A stretch of DNA of 64,000 bases from 67-14 sp020438345. Its GTDB lineage: Bacteria > Actinomycetota > Thermoleophilia > Solirubrobacterales > 70-9. The notes below the pieces were generated by a model. That model saw only the letters and a program-made list of their open reading frames with translations, searched no databases and was not told where the DNA came from. Positions within the stretch are counted from its first letter, which is position 1, and each line of letters starts with the position of its first letter. A program made the translations under genes and the position numbers. The stretch lies in the NCBI GenBank assembly GCA_937872475.1, contig CALMSY010000005.1, positions 1 through 64,000 on the forward strand, given 5' to 3'. This document shows positions 24,892-32,436 of the stretch, in pieces.

Positions 24892-25964
24892 TGGCCCAGT
24901 CCGGCGTCGAAGGTGAGCGCTTCCTCGCCGAAAGCACTGCCGGGCCTCATCCGCTCGAACTGCCCCGCACTGCCAGGCGCATACATGCCGGTGGCGAGGC
25001 GGTCAACCGGAGGCTCGGGGCTCGAGTCCGCGAAAGCGACAGCTTCCAGAGTTGTCTTCCGCGCCGCTTCCTCCACGGCGCGGAGGTCATTTTCGCTAAT
25101 TCCTGCTTCCAGAAGGATCTCCCGCTGTCGGCGTATCGGGTCGCTCTCCTCCCGCCAGTGAGTGACCTCCTCCCTGCTCCGGTAGGCGAGCCCGGCATCG
25201 GCAACCGAGTGGCCCCGGTGCCGGTAGGTGAGCGCTTCAAGCACGGCCGGCCGACGCTCTTCCCGGGCTTCAGCCAGCAGTCGGTGGCTGGCCTCGAGAA
25301 CTTCATCGACGTCGTTGCCATCGACCCTTTCACCCGTCATCCGGTAAGCGGCAGCGCGACGGAAGACCTCGGGTTCGGCGGACGCACGGTCCACAGAAGT
25401 TCCCATGCCGTAGATGTTGTTGATCACCAGGAAAACCACCGGCAAGTTCCACACCGCGGCGAGGTTGAGCGACTCATGCCAGGCGCCCATATTCACCGCG
25501 CCCTCTCCGAGTTCACAGAGCACGGCCTGCGGCTCGCTTTGCCGGACCAGCCCTAATGCGAGGCCGGTGGCGATCGGCAGTTGACCCGCGACGATTCCCC
25601 AGCCACCGTAGAACCTGCGCTTGACATCCAGCAGGTGCATCGAGCCGCCGCGACCGTGTGCACAGCCGTCCTGACGGCCGAAGAGCTCGGCCATAACCTC
25701 TCCCGGGGGGATGCCGCGCGCAAGGGCGAATCCGTGGCAGCGATAGCCGGTGACCAGGTAGTCGTCATCCTCGAGCGCGGCGACCGACCCGACCGTAGCC
25801 GCCTCCTGTCCTGAGGAGAGATGGCAGTAGCCGCCGATCTTCGCCGCCTTGTACTGGCGTTCGGCCTCTTCTTCAAAGAGGCGACTCTCGACCATCTTCG
25901 TGAACAATTCCCGACGCTCGTCGATACCTACCGGGAGATTCTCTGTGGCTGCCGTCCCGCTCAT
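24888..25964 (-). CDS. 2-oxo acid dehydrogenase E1 component, alpha subunit
   Basis: This 358-residue protein carries the thiamine-diphosphate-binding half of E1: GYCHLSSGQEA near the N terminus, GRGGSMHLLD, and the TPP motif, here GEGAVNMGAWHESLNLA ... INNIYGMG, where the usual first GDG reads GEG. The phosphorylation-loop-like region RHRGHSVADAG follows. ATG 25964 has AAGGGG 7 nt upstream. It is preceded by the E2 gene on the same strand after 107 nt that I could not assign a promoter to, and followed by E1beta. Confidence 0.92.
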   Translation of the reverse strand: MSGTAATENLPVGIDERRELFTKMVESRLFEEEAERQYKAAKIGGYCHLSSGQEAATVGSVAALEDDDYLVTGYRCHGFALARGIPPGEVMAELFGRQDGCAHGRGGSMHLLDVKRRFYGGWGIVAGQLPIATGLALGLVRQSEPQAVLCELGEGAVNMGAWHESLNLAAVWNLPVVFLVINNIYGMGTSVDRASAEPEVFRRAAAYRMTGERVDGNDVDEVLEASHRLLAEAREERRPAVLEALTYRHRGHSVADAGLAYRSREEVTHWREESDPIRRQREILLEAGISENDLRAVEEAARKTTLEAVAFADSSPEPPVDRLATGMYAPGSAGQFERMRPGSAFGEEALTFDAGLGQ

Positions 25965-26071
25965 TTCAGTCCCCTTCGAAGAAATCGAGATGGCTGAAGT
26001 AGCCTCCGTTTTGGCTCCAGCAAGGTACTTCGGGCGTCCAGAGCCCGAACCCGTACCGGTTACGGTGAAGT

Positions 26072-27370
26072 TCAGAGAGCCAGAGCAAGAGGCTCCTCCA
26101 GTAAATCCTTGATCCGAGCAAGGAACTCAGCTCCTTCCGCCCCGTAGAGGATCCGGTGATCGCAGGAAAGGGTCACGCTCATCAGGCTGCGGGGGATGAT
26201 CTCCCCGCCCCGCACCACCGGCTTCTCCTCGATCGCGCCCACCGCGAGGATCGCGGCCTGACCGGGATTGATTACGGCATCGAAACTGCTCACACCGAAC
26301 ATGCCGAGGTTGGAAACCGAGAATGTTCCTCCGGAAAGCTCGGGTGGCGTTATCCGGCCGTCACGCACCTTTGCCGCCAACTCGCGGACTGTGGTTGCGA
26401 TATCGGTCAGCCCCTTGCGGTCTGCATCCGTGACCACAGGAACGACCAGCGCCCCGTCACCGGCGACCGCCACCCCGATGTTGACCCTTGAATGGAACTC
26501 GAAAGCCTTGTCGCGGTAGCTGGCGTTCGCTTTCGGAAATTCGCGCAGGGCGATCGCACAAGCCTTGATGACCATGTCGTTGAACGACGGGACCACTCCG
26601 CCGTCCGGCATCGATGCCTTGATCCCGGATCGGGCCTCGATACAGCGGGTCATATCGATTTCCGTGTTGAGGTAGAAGTGAGGGATCGTCGCCTTTGACT
26701 CCGACATCCGCCGGGCGATGGTCTGCTGAAGGCGATTCAACGCGACCGATTCCGGTTCATCTTTCCTGCCGGCCATCGGCGCCGCGGCCCCCTCGGCAGG
26801 CTTCGAATCACCGGACGGCGCTGCTTCCACATCCGCCTTGACGACCCTTCCGCCAGGGCCAGAACCGGTCACCGTCGAAAGATCCACCCCGAGCTCACCG
26901 GCGATCCTCCGGGCGAGCGGGGATGCTTTAACCCTGGGTCTTGATGGGTCCTGAGCCGGCGAGTCCTCCGGGTCGGCCTCGCGGGTAGCCGCAAACGTCG
27001 ATTCCTTCGGGTCACCGTCGGCCGACGAGCCGTTCACGGTGCTCGGGCCGCCTTCGCCACTCGATCGGTTCTCGCTATCCGAACGGCCTTCGCTTTTCGG
27101 ACTTGCTTCGCGGATCGATCCGTTTTCACTTCGTTCGGCCGGCTTCTCGCCTGCTTCACCGATTCGGGCGATCAGAGCGCCCACGGGGGCTGTCGCCTCG
27201 ACTTCGGCGACGATCTCGATCAACGTGCCGGCGAAGTCCGACTCGTAGACCATGTTCGCTTTGTCGGTTTCAATCTCGACAAGTTCATCACCGAGCGCAA
27301 CTTCGTCACCTTCCGATTTGAGCCAGGCCAGAATGACTCCCTCTTCCATCGAATCCGAGAGACGTGGCAT
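26072..27370 (-). CDS. Dihydrolipoamide acyltransferase (E2) of a 2-oxo acid dehydrogenase complex
   Basis: From the ATG at 27370 (MPRLSDSMEEGVILAWL) the protein has 432 residues. An N-terminal lipoyl domain carries the modified lysine in EIETDKANMV (about residue 43). An acidic, repeat-like linker of Ser/Glu/Gly follows, then an E1/E3-binding domain (KASPLARRIAGELGVDL) and the catalytic domain ending in CDHRILYGAEGAEFL. The active-site motif DHRxxDG has Tyr in place of Asp, as in some plastid and cyanobacterial E2 proteins. AGGA lies 7 nt before the chosen ATG, which fits E2 N termini better than the ATG at 27418. An E3 gene is not in the window. Confidence 0.93.
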   Translation of the reverse strand: MPRLSDSMEEGVILAWLKSEGDEVALGDELVEIETDKANMVYESDFAGTLIEIVAEVEATAPVGALIARIGEAGEKPAERSENGSIREASPKSEGRSDSENRSSGEGGPSTVNGSSADGDPKESTFAATREADPEDSPAQDPSRPRVKASPLARRIAGELGVDLSTVTGSGPGGRVVKADVEAAPSGDSKPAEGAAAPMAGRKDEPESVALNRLQQTIARRMSESKATIPHFYLNTEIDMTRCIEARSGIKASMPDGGVVPSFNDMVIKACAIALREFPKANASYRDKAFEFHSRVNIGVAVAGDGALVVPVVTDADRKGLTDIATTVRELAAKVRDGRITPPELSGGTFSVSNLGMFGVSSFDAVINPGQAAILAVGAIEEKPVVRGGEIIPRSLMSVTLSCDHRILYGAEGAEFLARIKDLLEEPLALAL

Positions 27371-27524
27371 GTTCACTTCCTGGGCCAAATCGATCACCTC
27401 TGATAGCGAAGCCGGCATCAGTCAAGCCGGATCTCCCAGGGACCCCTGCCGTGACAAGGTCAGCGAAAGCCAGGATTTTTCCCTGGAAGTAAAACTGTAC
27501 GGGATCGGGTATTCGTGCTTAAAG

Positions 27525-30143
27525 CTACTTGGCTGCGAGCCAGCTCTCGCCGACTCCCGAGTCCACTTCGAGCGGCGGTTCCAGATCAAAAGCACCGACC
27601 ATTTCCCGGCGGGCAAGATCAACCACGGCCGCGGCTTCTTCGGCCGGACCTTCGAAGAGCAGTTCGTCGTGGATCTGGAGCACAAGGCGGCTGGAGAGGC
27701 CTTCGTCCAGCAGCGCATCATGGCTGCGGATCATCGCGATCTTGATTATGTCCGCAGCAGTTCCCTGGACCACCGTGTTCATCGCCAGCCGGACCCCCTG
27801 GGCCCGGATCTGGGCCTGATTCGAGCGCAGCTCGGGCAACGGACGGCGACGGCCGAGCAGGGTCTTCACGAAGCCGGTCTCGGTCGCTTCCTCGACCACC
27901 CTCTCCCGGAACGCGGTCACGGCCGGGAAGCGTTCGTGGTAGCGCTTGACGAACTCCTCGCCTTCGGAGCGCGGAATGTTCAAACGATCCGCGAGACCGA
28001 AGCCGGTCAGGCCATAGACGATGCCGAAGTTGACCATCTTTGCTTTCGAACGCTGCGACTCGTCGACCTCTGCCGGGTCGATCTCGAAAACCTGGGCGGC
28101 AGTGGCGGCGTGTACATCCTCACCGGCCCGGAAGAATCCCTTGAGAACTTCCTCGTCGGCAACATGGGCGAGCACGCGCAGTTCGACCTGACTGTAGTCG
28201 GCGGAAACCAGCAGGTTGCCGGGCTCAGCGACGAAGCATCCCCTGAGAGGACGGCCGACCTCGGAGCGAATCGGGATGCTCTGCAGGTTCGGCTGGATCG
28301 AGGAAATCCGGCCGGTCGGCGCCGCGGTCTGCATGAACGTCGTGTGGACCCGCCCGGTCGCCGGATCAATCGCCGCCGGCAATGGCTCCAGATAGGTGTT
28401 CCTGAGCTTTGTCAGCTCACGCCACCCTTCGATCAGGGCGACGATCTCGTGTTCGTCGCGGATCTGGGCCAGCACCCGTGCATCGGTCGAGAAGCCGGTC
28501 TTTCCTCGTCGTTTGCGAGTCAAACCAAGTTCCTCGAAAAGCACCTGGCCAACCTGCTGTGGCGACCCGATCGTGAACTCGCGGCCGGCCAGGTTGTGGA
28601 TCTCGCTCTCGAGCTCGGCTATCCGTTCACCCAATCCGGCTGACATCTCCTCGACTTTCTCGCGGTCCAGCTTCAAGCCGATCCGTTCCATCGCCGCAAG
28701 CACCCTGATCAGGGGTTGCTCGATATCCACGAGGAGGTCGAGCAGTCCCGCATCCTCAAGACGCGGACGCTGGAACTCGGCAAGGTTCCAGACTGTCGCT
28801 GCGATCTCGGGGGCGATCGAACCCTCCGGTTCCTCATCCACGATCAGAGACATCTGGCCGTCATCGTCGTCAAGTCCCGATGGGGAAAGGCCCGCCGCGA
28901 CGGCAAGCTCATCGAGATGGTAATTGCGGCGGGAGGGTTCCAGCAGATATGCCGCCACCAGAGTGTCATGACTGATCACGGGACCCTTCCCGGTTGCTTC
29001 GAGCGCCGCGAGCAGGCCGACCCGCTGGCCACCGATGGCCTTGATGTCATGCCCGATGAGCGGCCTTCCCTCCACCATGGCCGCGAACTGTCCGGCGTCG
29101 CCCTGCCCGCCGACGACTTTGCGTCCGTCGGTCGCGGCCCAGCCACCGTAGAGCTCAATCGCAACCGGACCCTCGGCAAGTTCGTCGATGCCACCATCTG
29201 AAACAACCACCTCGGCCGGGGCAGGGGCTTCCTCGGTAACGCCCGGGATCGCTGCTTCACCCAGAGCTTCCTCGAGCCGGTTCATCGCTGCTCTCAGCTC
29301 AAACCCGGTCATGAAGGCACGCAGGTTCTCCCGGTCCGGAACGGTAGCCATCAGCTCGTCGATATCGACGTTCGTCTCGACTTCGAAGTCCATCGTCGCG
29401 AGCTGTTTGGAGATCCTGGCATCCTCGGCAAACTCGGTCAGGTTCTCTTTCCTCTTCTTGCCGGAAATCTGGTCGACGTTGGCGAGGACTTCTTCGAGTG
29501 AAGGGAACTGCTCCAGGAGTTGGGCGGCAGTCTTCTCGCCGATTCCGGGGACCCCGGGGATGTTGTCCGAGGTATCGCCTCGCAGCCCCATCAGGTCGGT
29601 AACAAGTTCCGGGTAGACGCCGTAACGCTCCTTCACTGCCTCGCGGTCGTACAGCTTGGTTTCGGTTATCCCCCTGGAGGTGCTCATCACCTTCACCGTG
29701 TCGCTGACCAGCTGGTAGGCGTCCCGGTCGCCCGTGACGACAACAACCGGGATGCCTGCCTCGGTTGCCTGCCTGGCAAGAGTGGCGATCACGTCGTCGG
29801 CTTCATAGCCGTCGACCTTCACGTTGGTGTACCCGAAGGCATCCACCAGCTCGAGCAGATGTGGCCATTGTTGACGCAGCAGGTCCGGCTTCGGCGGGCG
29901 CTGGGCCTTGTATTCCGGGTAGACCACCTCACGGCCGGACATCCCCGCGTCCCAGGCCACTGCTATCTGGCGCGGACGGTAGTCGGCGATCAGCTTGACC
30001 AGCATTGACGCAAGTCCGAATACCGCGTTGGTCGGGCGACCGTCGGCGGTCGCCATTGAGTCCGGCAGGGCAAAAAAAGCCCGGTAGGCCAGGCTGTTGC
30101 CGTCGATCAGGAAAAGCTCGGGTCCGGTCTCGATTTCGCTCAC
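27525..30143 (-). CDS. polA: DNA polymerase I
   Basis: From GTG 30143 the product has 872 residues. The N-terminal 5-prime nuclease starts LFLIDGNSLAYRAF and contains GDRDAYQLV and LRGDTSDNIPGVPGIG. The central exonuclease-like domain reads VAIELYGG where the DxE metal-binding motif should be, so proofreading is probably lost. The polymerase domain has motif A SADYSQVELRVLAH, motif B around RSKAKMVNFGIVYGLTGFG and motif C LQIHDELLFEG. It fills gaps in repair and processes Okazaki fragments. The GTG lies 6 nt after TATGAT; the frame is open 50 codons further, but those residues do not resemble Pol I. Confidence 0.97.
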   Translation of the reverse strand: MSEIETGPELFLIDGNSLAYRAFFALPDSMATADGRPTNAVFGLASMLVKLIADYRPRQIAVAWDAGMSGREVVYPEYKAQRPPKPDLLRQQWPHLLELVDAFGYTNVKVDGYEADDVIATLARQATEAGIPVVVVTGDRDAYQLVSDTVKVMSTSRGITETKLYDREAVKERYGVYPELVTDLMGLRGDTSDNIPGVPGIGEKTAAQLLEQFPSLEEVLANVDQISGKKRKENLTEFAEDARISKQLATMDFEVETNVDIDELMATVPDRENLRAFMTGFELRAAMNRLEEALGEAAIPGVTEEAPAPAEVVVSDGGIDELAEGPVAIELYGGWAATDGRKVVGGQGDAGQFAAMVEGRPLIGHDIKAIGGQRVGLLAALEATGKGPVISHDTLVAAYLLEPSRRNYHLDELAVAAGLSPSGLDDDDGQMSLIVDEEPEGSIAPEIAATVWNLAEFQRPRLEDAGLLDLLVDIEQPLIRVLAAMERIGLKLDREKVEEMSAGLGERIAELESEIHNLAGREFTIGSPQQVGQVLFEELGLTRKRRGKTGFSTDARVLAQIRDEHEIVALIEGWRELTKLRNTYLEPLPAAIDPATGRVHTTFMQTAAPTGRISSIQPNLQSIPIRSEVGRPLRGCFVAEPGNLLVSADYSQVELRVLAHVADEEVLKGFFRAGEDVHAATAAQVFEIDPAEVDESQRSKAKMVNFGIVYGLTGFGLADRLNIPRSEGEEFVKRYHERFPAVTAFRERVVEEATETGFVKTLLGRRRPLPELRSNQAQIRAQGVRLAMNTVVQGTAADIIKIAMIRSHDALLDEGLSSRLVLQIHDELLFEGPAEEAAAVVDLARREMVGAFDLEPPLEVDSGVGESWLAAK

Positions 30144-30149
30144 TGACCG

Positions 30150-30155
30150 ATCATA
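30150..30155 (-). promoter_or_regulatory. -10 box of a leaderless promoter for polA
   Basis: TATGAT, 6 nt, GTG at 30143. The same hexamer at the same spacing drives the divergent malic enzyme gene 95 bp away. Confidence 0.65.
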
Positions 30156-30249
30156 TTTGGCGGCTTTCGCGGCTACCTGTGAGGGCCTTTCCATCCGAAG
30201 TCCGGAGCGCTTGGCCCTGCCTTGCCACCTGACCTCTCCTTTGCACAAA

Positions 30250-30255
30250 TATGAT
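30250..30255 (+). promoter_or_regulatory. -10 box of a leaderless promoter for the malic enzyme gene
   Basis: TATGAT, 6 nt, ATG at 30262. No Shine-Dalgarno. Confidence 0.65.
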
Positions 30256-30261
30256 TGATCG

Positions 30262-31713
30262 ATGCCTCCAGTTTCAGCCCAGTACAGCGTCACGGTCCGT
30301 GTCGAACTCGATGCCCGTCAAGAGCCCCTCGGCAAACTGACCGCGTCGGTAGCCGAGGCAGGCGGCCAGCTTGTGGGCGTGGACCTGATCCCTGGTGCGG
30401 GAGCCGAGGGCAAAAGGGTCCGTGAGTTCACGATCGATGCAGTCGACCAGGAGCATTGGGAACGGATCCTCCGCGGGCTCGGTTCGATCCGGGGTGCCCG
30501 GGTCATGGAGTACACGGACCGCACAATGCAAATGCACCGCGGCGGCAAGGTTTCCGTTGAGAACAAGTACCCACTGAAGACGCGCGATGATCTTTCGATG
30601 GCCTACACCCCGGGTGTGGCCCGGGTCTGCACGGCGATCAACCAGGACCGCAAGCTCGCCTTCGAGTACACGATCAAGAAGAACACGGTTGCGGTGGTTT
30701 CCGACGGCACCGCGGTGCTCGGGCTCGGCGATATCGGGCCGGAAGCCGCGATGCCGGTGATGGAAGGCAAGGCAATGCTCTTCAAGGAATTCGCCGGCGT
30801 GGACGCATTTCCGATCTGCCTGGATACCACCGATCCCGAAGAAATAATCCGCGCGGTCGAGCTGATCGCTCCGACATTCGGTGGCATCAACCTGGAGGAC
30901 ATCTCCGCTCCGCGCTGTTTCGAGATTGAGGATCGCCTCAAGGAAACACTCGATATTCCGGTCTTCCACGACGATCAGCACGGTACCGCTGTGGTCACAA
31001 TGGCCGCACTATTCAATGCCTTGAAGATCATCGACAAGCCAATCGAGGAGCTGAGAGTCCTGATGGTCGGTCTCGGCGCAGCCGGGGTTGCGGTGACCAA
31101 AATGATGCTGGCCGCCGGCCTTACCCATGTGGTCGGTTGTGACCGCAGGGGAGCGCTTTCCACCACCCGCGAGGATTATCAGGCAGGTGAGCTGACCGGG
31201 ATCAAGAAGTGGTTCGCCGAGAACTCGAATCCGGACCATCTGCTCGGCACCCCGGACGAGGTGATCGAGGGCATGGATGTGTTCGTAGGTCTTTCCGGAC
31301 CAGGGGTGCTTCAGGCCGAATCGCTCGGCAAAATGAACAGAGACCCGATCGTTTTCGCGATGTCGAATCCGGACCCGGAGGTCTCCCCCGAGGAAGCCGC
31401 AAAGTACGTCCGGATCATGGCTACCGGACGCTCGGATTACCCGAACCAGATCAACAACGTGCTGTGCTTCCCCGGTATCTTCCGCGGTGCCCTTGATGCC
31501 GGTGCTCCGCAGATCACCGAAGAAATGAAGATGGCCGCTGCCCGCGGCATCGCCGATGTGGTCGGCGATGATCTCTCCGAGGACTACATCATCCCCTCGG
31601 TCTTTGACCGCGACGTCGCTCCACGGGTTGCCGAAGCCGTGGTCCGCGAGGCGAAACTCGCCGGAGAAGCCCGCTTCAACGTGGAAACCGGCGCCTTCAC
31701 CACCCTCGGATAG
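30262..31713 (+). CDS. NAD(P)-dependent malic enzyme with N-terminal ACT domain
   Basis: The 483-residue protein has an N-terminal ACT-like domain (about residues 8-85; GQLVGVDLIPG and EFTIDAVDQEHWERI), which in other enzymes senses amino acids, followed by a malic-enzyme catalytic core: KYPLKTRDDLSMAYTPGVA, SDGTAVLGLGDIGP, LEDISAP, FHDDQHGTA with metal ligands, and a Rossmann motif VGLGAAGVA. It decarboxylates malate to pyruvate with NAD(P)+ and links the TCA cycle to the pyruvate pool used by the neighbouring E1/E2 genes. The phosphotransacetylase-like tail of long malic enzymes is absent. Confidence 0.93.
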   Translation: MPPVSAQYSVTVRVELDARQEPLGKLTASVAEAGGQLVGVDLIPGAGAEGKRVREFTIDAVDQEHWERILRGLGSIRGARVMEYTDRTMQMHRGGKVSVENKYPLKTRDDLSMAYTPGVARVCTAINQDRKLAFEYTIKKNTVAVVSDGTAVLGLGDIGPEAAMPVMEGKAMLFKEFAGVDAFPICLDTTDPEEIIRAVELIAPTFGGINLEDISAPRCFEIEDRLKETLDIPVFHDDQHGTAVVTMAALFNALKIIDKPIEELRVLMVGLGAAGVAVTKMMLAAGLTHVVGCDRRGALSTTREDYQAGELTGIKKWFAENSNPDHLLGTPDEVIEGMDVFVGLSGPGVLQAESLGKMNRDPIVFAMSNPDPEVSPEEAAKYVRIMATGRSDYPNQINNVLCFPGIFRGALDAGAPQITEEMKMAAARGIADVVGDDLSEDYIIPSVFDRDVAPRVAEAVVREAKLAGEARFNVETGAFTTLG

Positions 31714-31749
31714 CCCGGATCCTGACGGCATGCAGGTTGCCGCCAGCCC

Positions 31750-31767
31750 GCGGCGTGCGAAAGCCGC
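31750..31767. terminator. Stem-loop between convergent maeB-like and flavin reductase genes
   Basis: GCGGC and GCCGC arms flank an 8-nt loop (gtgcgaaa). There is no T-run. The location between two converging stops makes a terminator role possible. Confidence 0.35.
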
Positions 31768-31811
31768 CTGGTTGCCTCGGGTTCTAGAAGCCGCCCGGTT
31801 GCCTCAGCTTC
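31761..31811. repeat. Pair of 24-bp direct repeats
   Basis: Copies at 31761-31784 and 31788-31811 differ at three bases (AAGCCGCC[T/C]GGTTGCCTC...). The second copy runs over the last codons and stop of the flavin reductase gene, so the first copy looks like a duplicate of the gene end. Confidence 0.7.
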
Positions 31812-32436
31812 CGGAGCGGCGGACCTGATCAAGCGGGATCCGGTCGAGTTGGTGAATCTTGCCAATCTCCGACCACTCGTTCTTGCCGAGACGAGCCAGC
31901 GGTTCAAGCAGTCCGATGTCCGGATGGCCGTCAACCAGTACAGATTCGCTGATCGACAGGTGAACGACCTTTCCGAAGACGACCACCGAGGACCCGAAAT
32001 CGACACTACTCTCGGTTCGGCACTCGATCGCGACCGGTGAACTCGCGACCCGGGGTGGCTTCACCGCTACGGAGTCTTCTCGCTCGATTCCCGCCTCCGT
32101 GAACTCGTCTTCATCCGGTGGGTAGGGAGTCGCAGAAGCATTTACGGCATCGAGGTTCCCGAAGTCGGCCAGATTGATAACGAACTCACCCGTGTCGAGA
32201 GCATTCCTCAGCGAATCATGTCGGCCGATCGAGGTGAATTGGAGAATCGGAGGCACTTCGGACGCGAAAGTGAAGAACGAATGAGGAGCCAGATTGTCGA
32301 TACCGTCAATCGAGGTGGTTGAAACCCAGGCGATGGGCCGGGGCACCACGACCGACTTCAACAGACCGGCAAACTGCTGGTCCGGAAGTTCGCCCAAACC
32401 GAGTTCGCGGCGCCCGGGCTTGGCTTCCCCGGTCAT
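31804..32436 (-). CDS. Flavin-reductase-like FMN-binding protein
   Basis: This 210-residue protein matches the FMN-binding split-barrel flavin reductase family: VVPRPIAWVSTTSIDGIDNLAPHSFFTFASEVPP, then GEFVINL and a C-terminal region with ECRTESSV. Family members reduce free FMN/FAD with NAD(P)H for a partner monooxygenase or act on unknown substrates. Its ATG directly abuts the TAG of the upstream RTX-like gene, so it may be co-transcribed with it, but no functional link is evident. A partner monooxygenase is not in the window. Confidence 0.8.
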   Translation of the reverse strand: MTGEAKPGRRELGLGELPDQQFAGLLKSVVVPRPIAWVSTTSIDGIDNLAPHSFFTFASEVPPILQFTSIGRHDSLRNALDTGEFVINLADFGNLDAVNASATPYPPDEDEFTEAGIEREDSVAVKPPRVASSPVAIECRTESSVDFGSSVVVFGKVVHLSISESVLVDGHPDIGLLEPLARLGKNEWSEIGKIHQLDRIPLDQVRRSGS

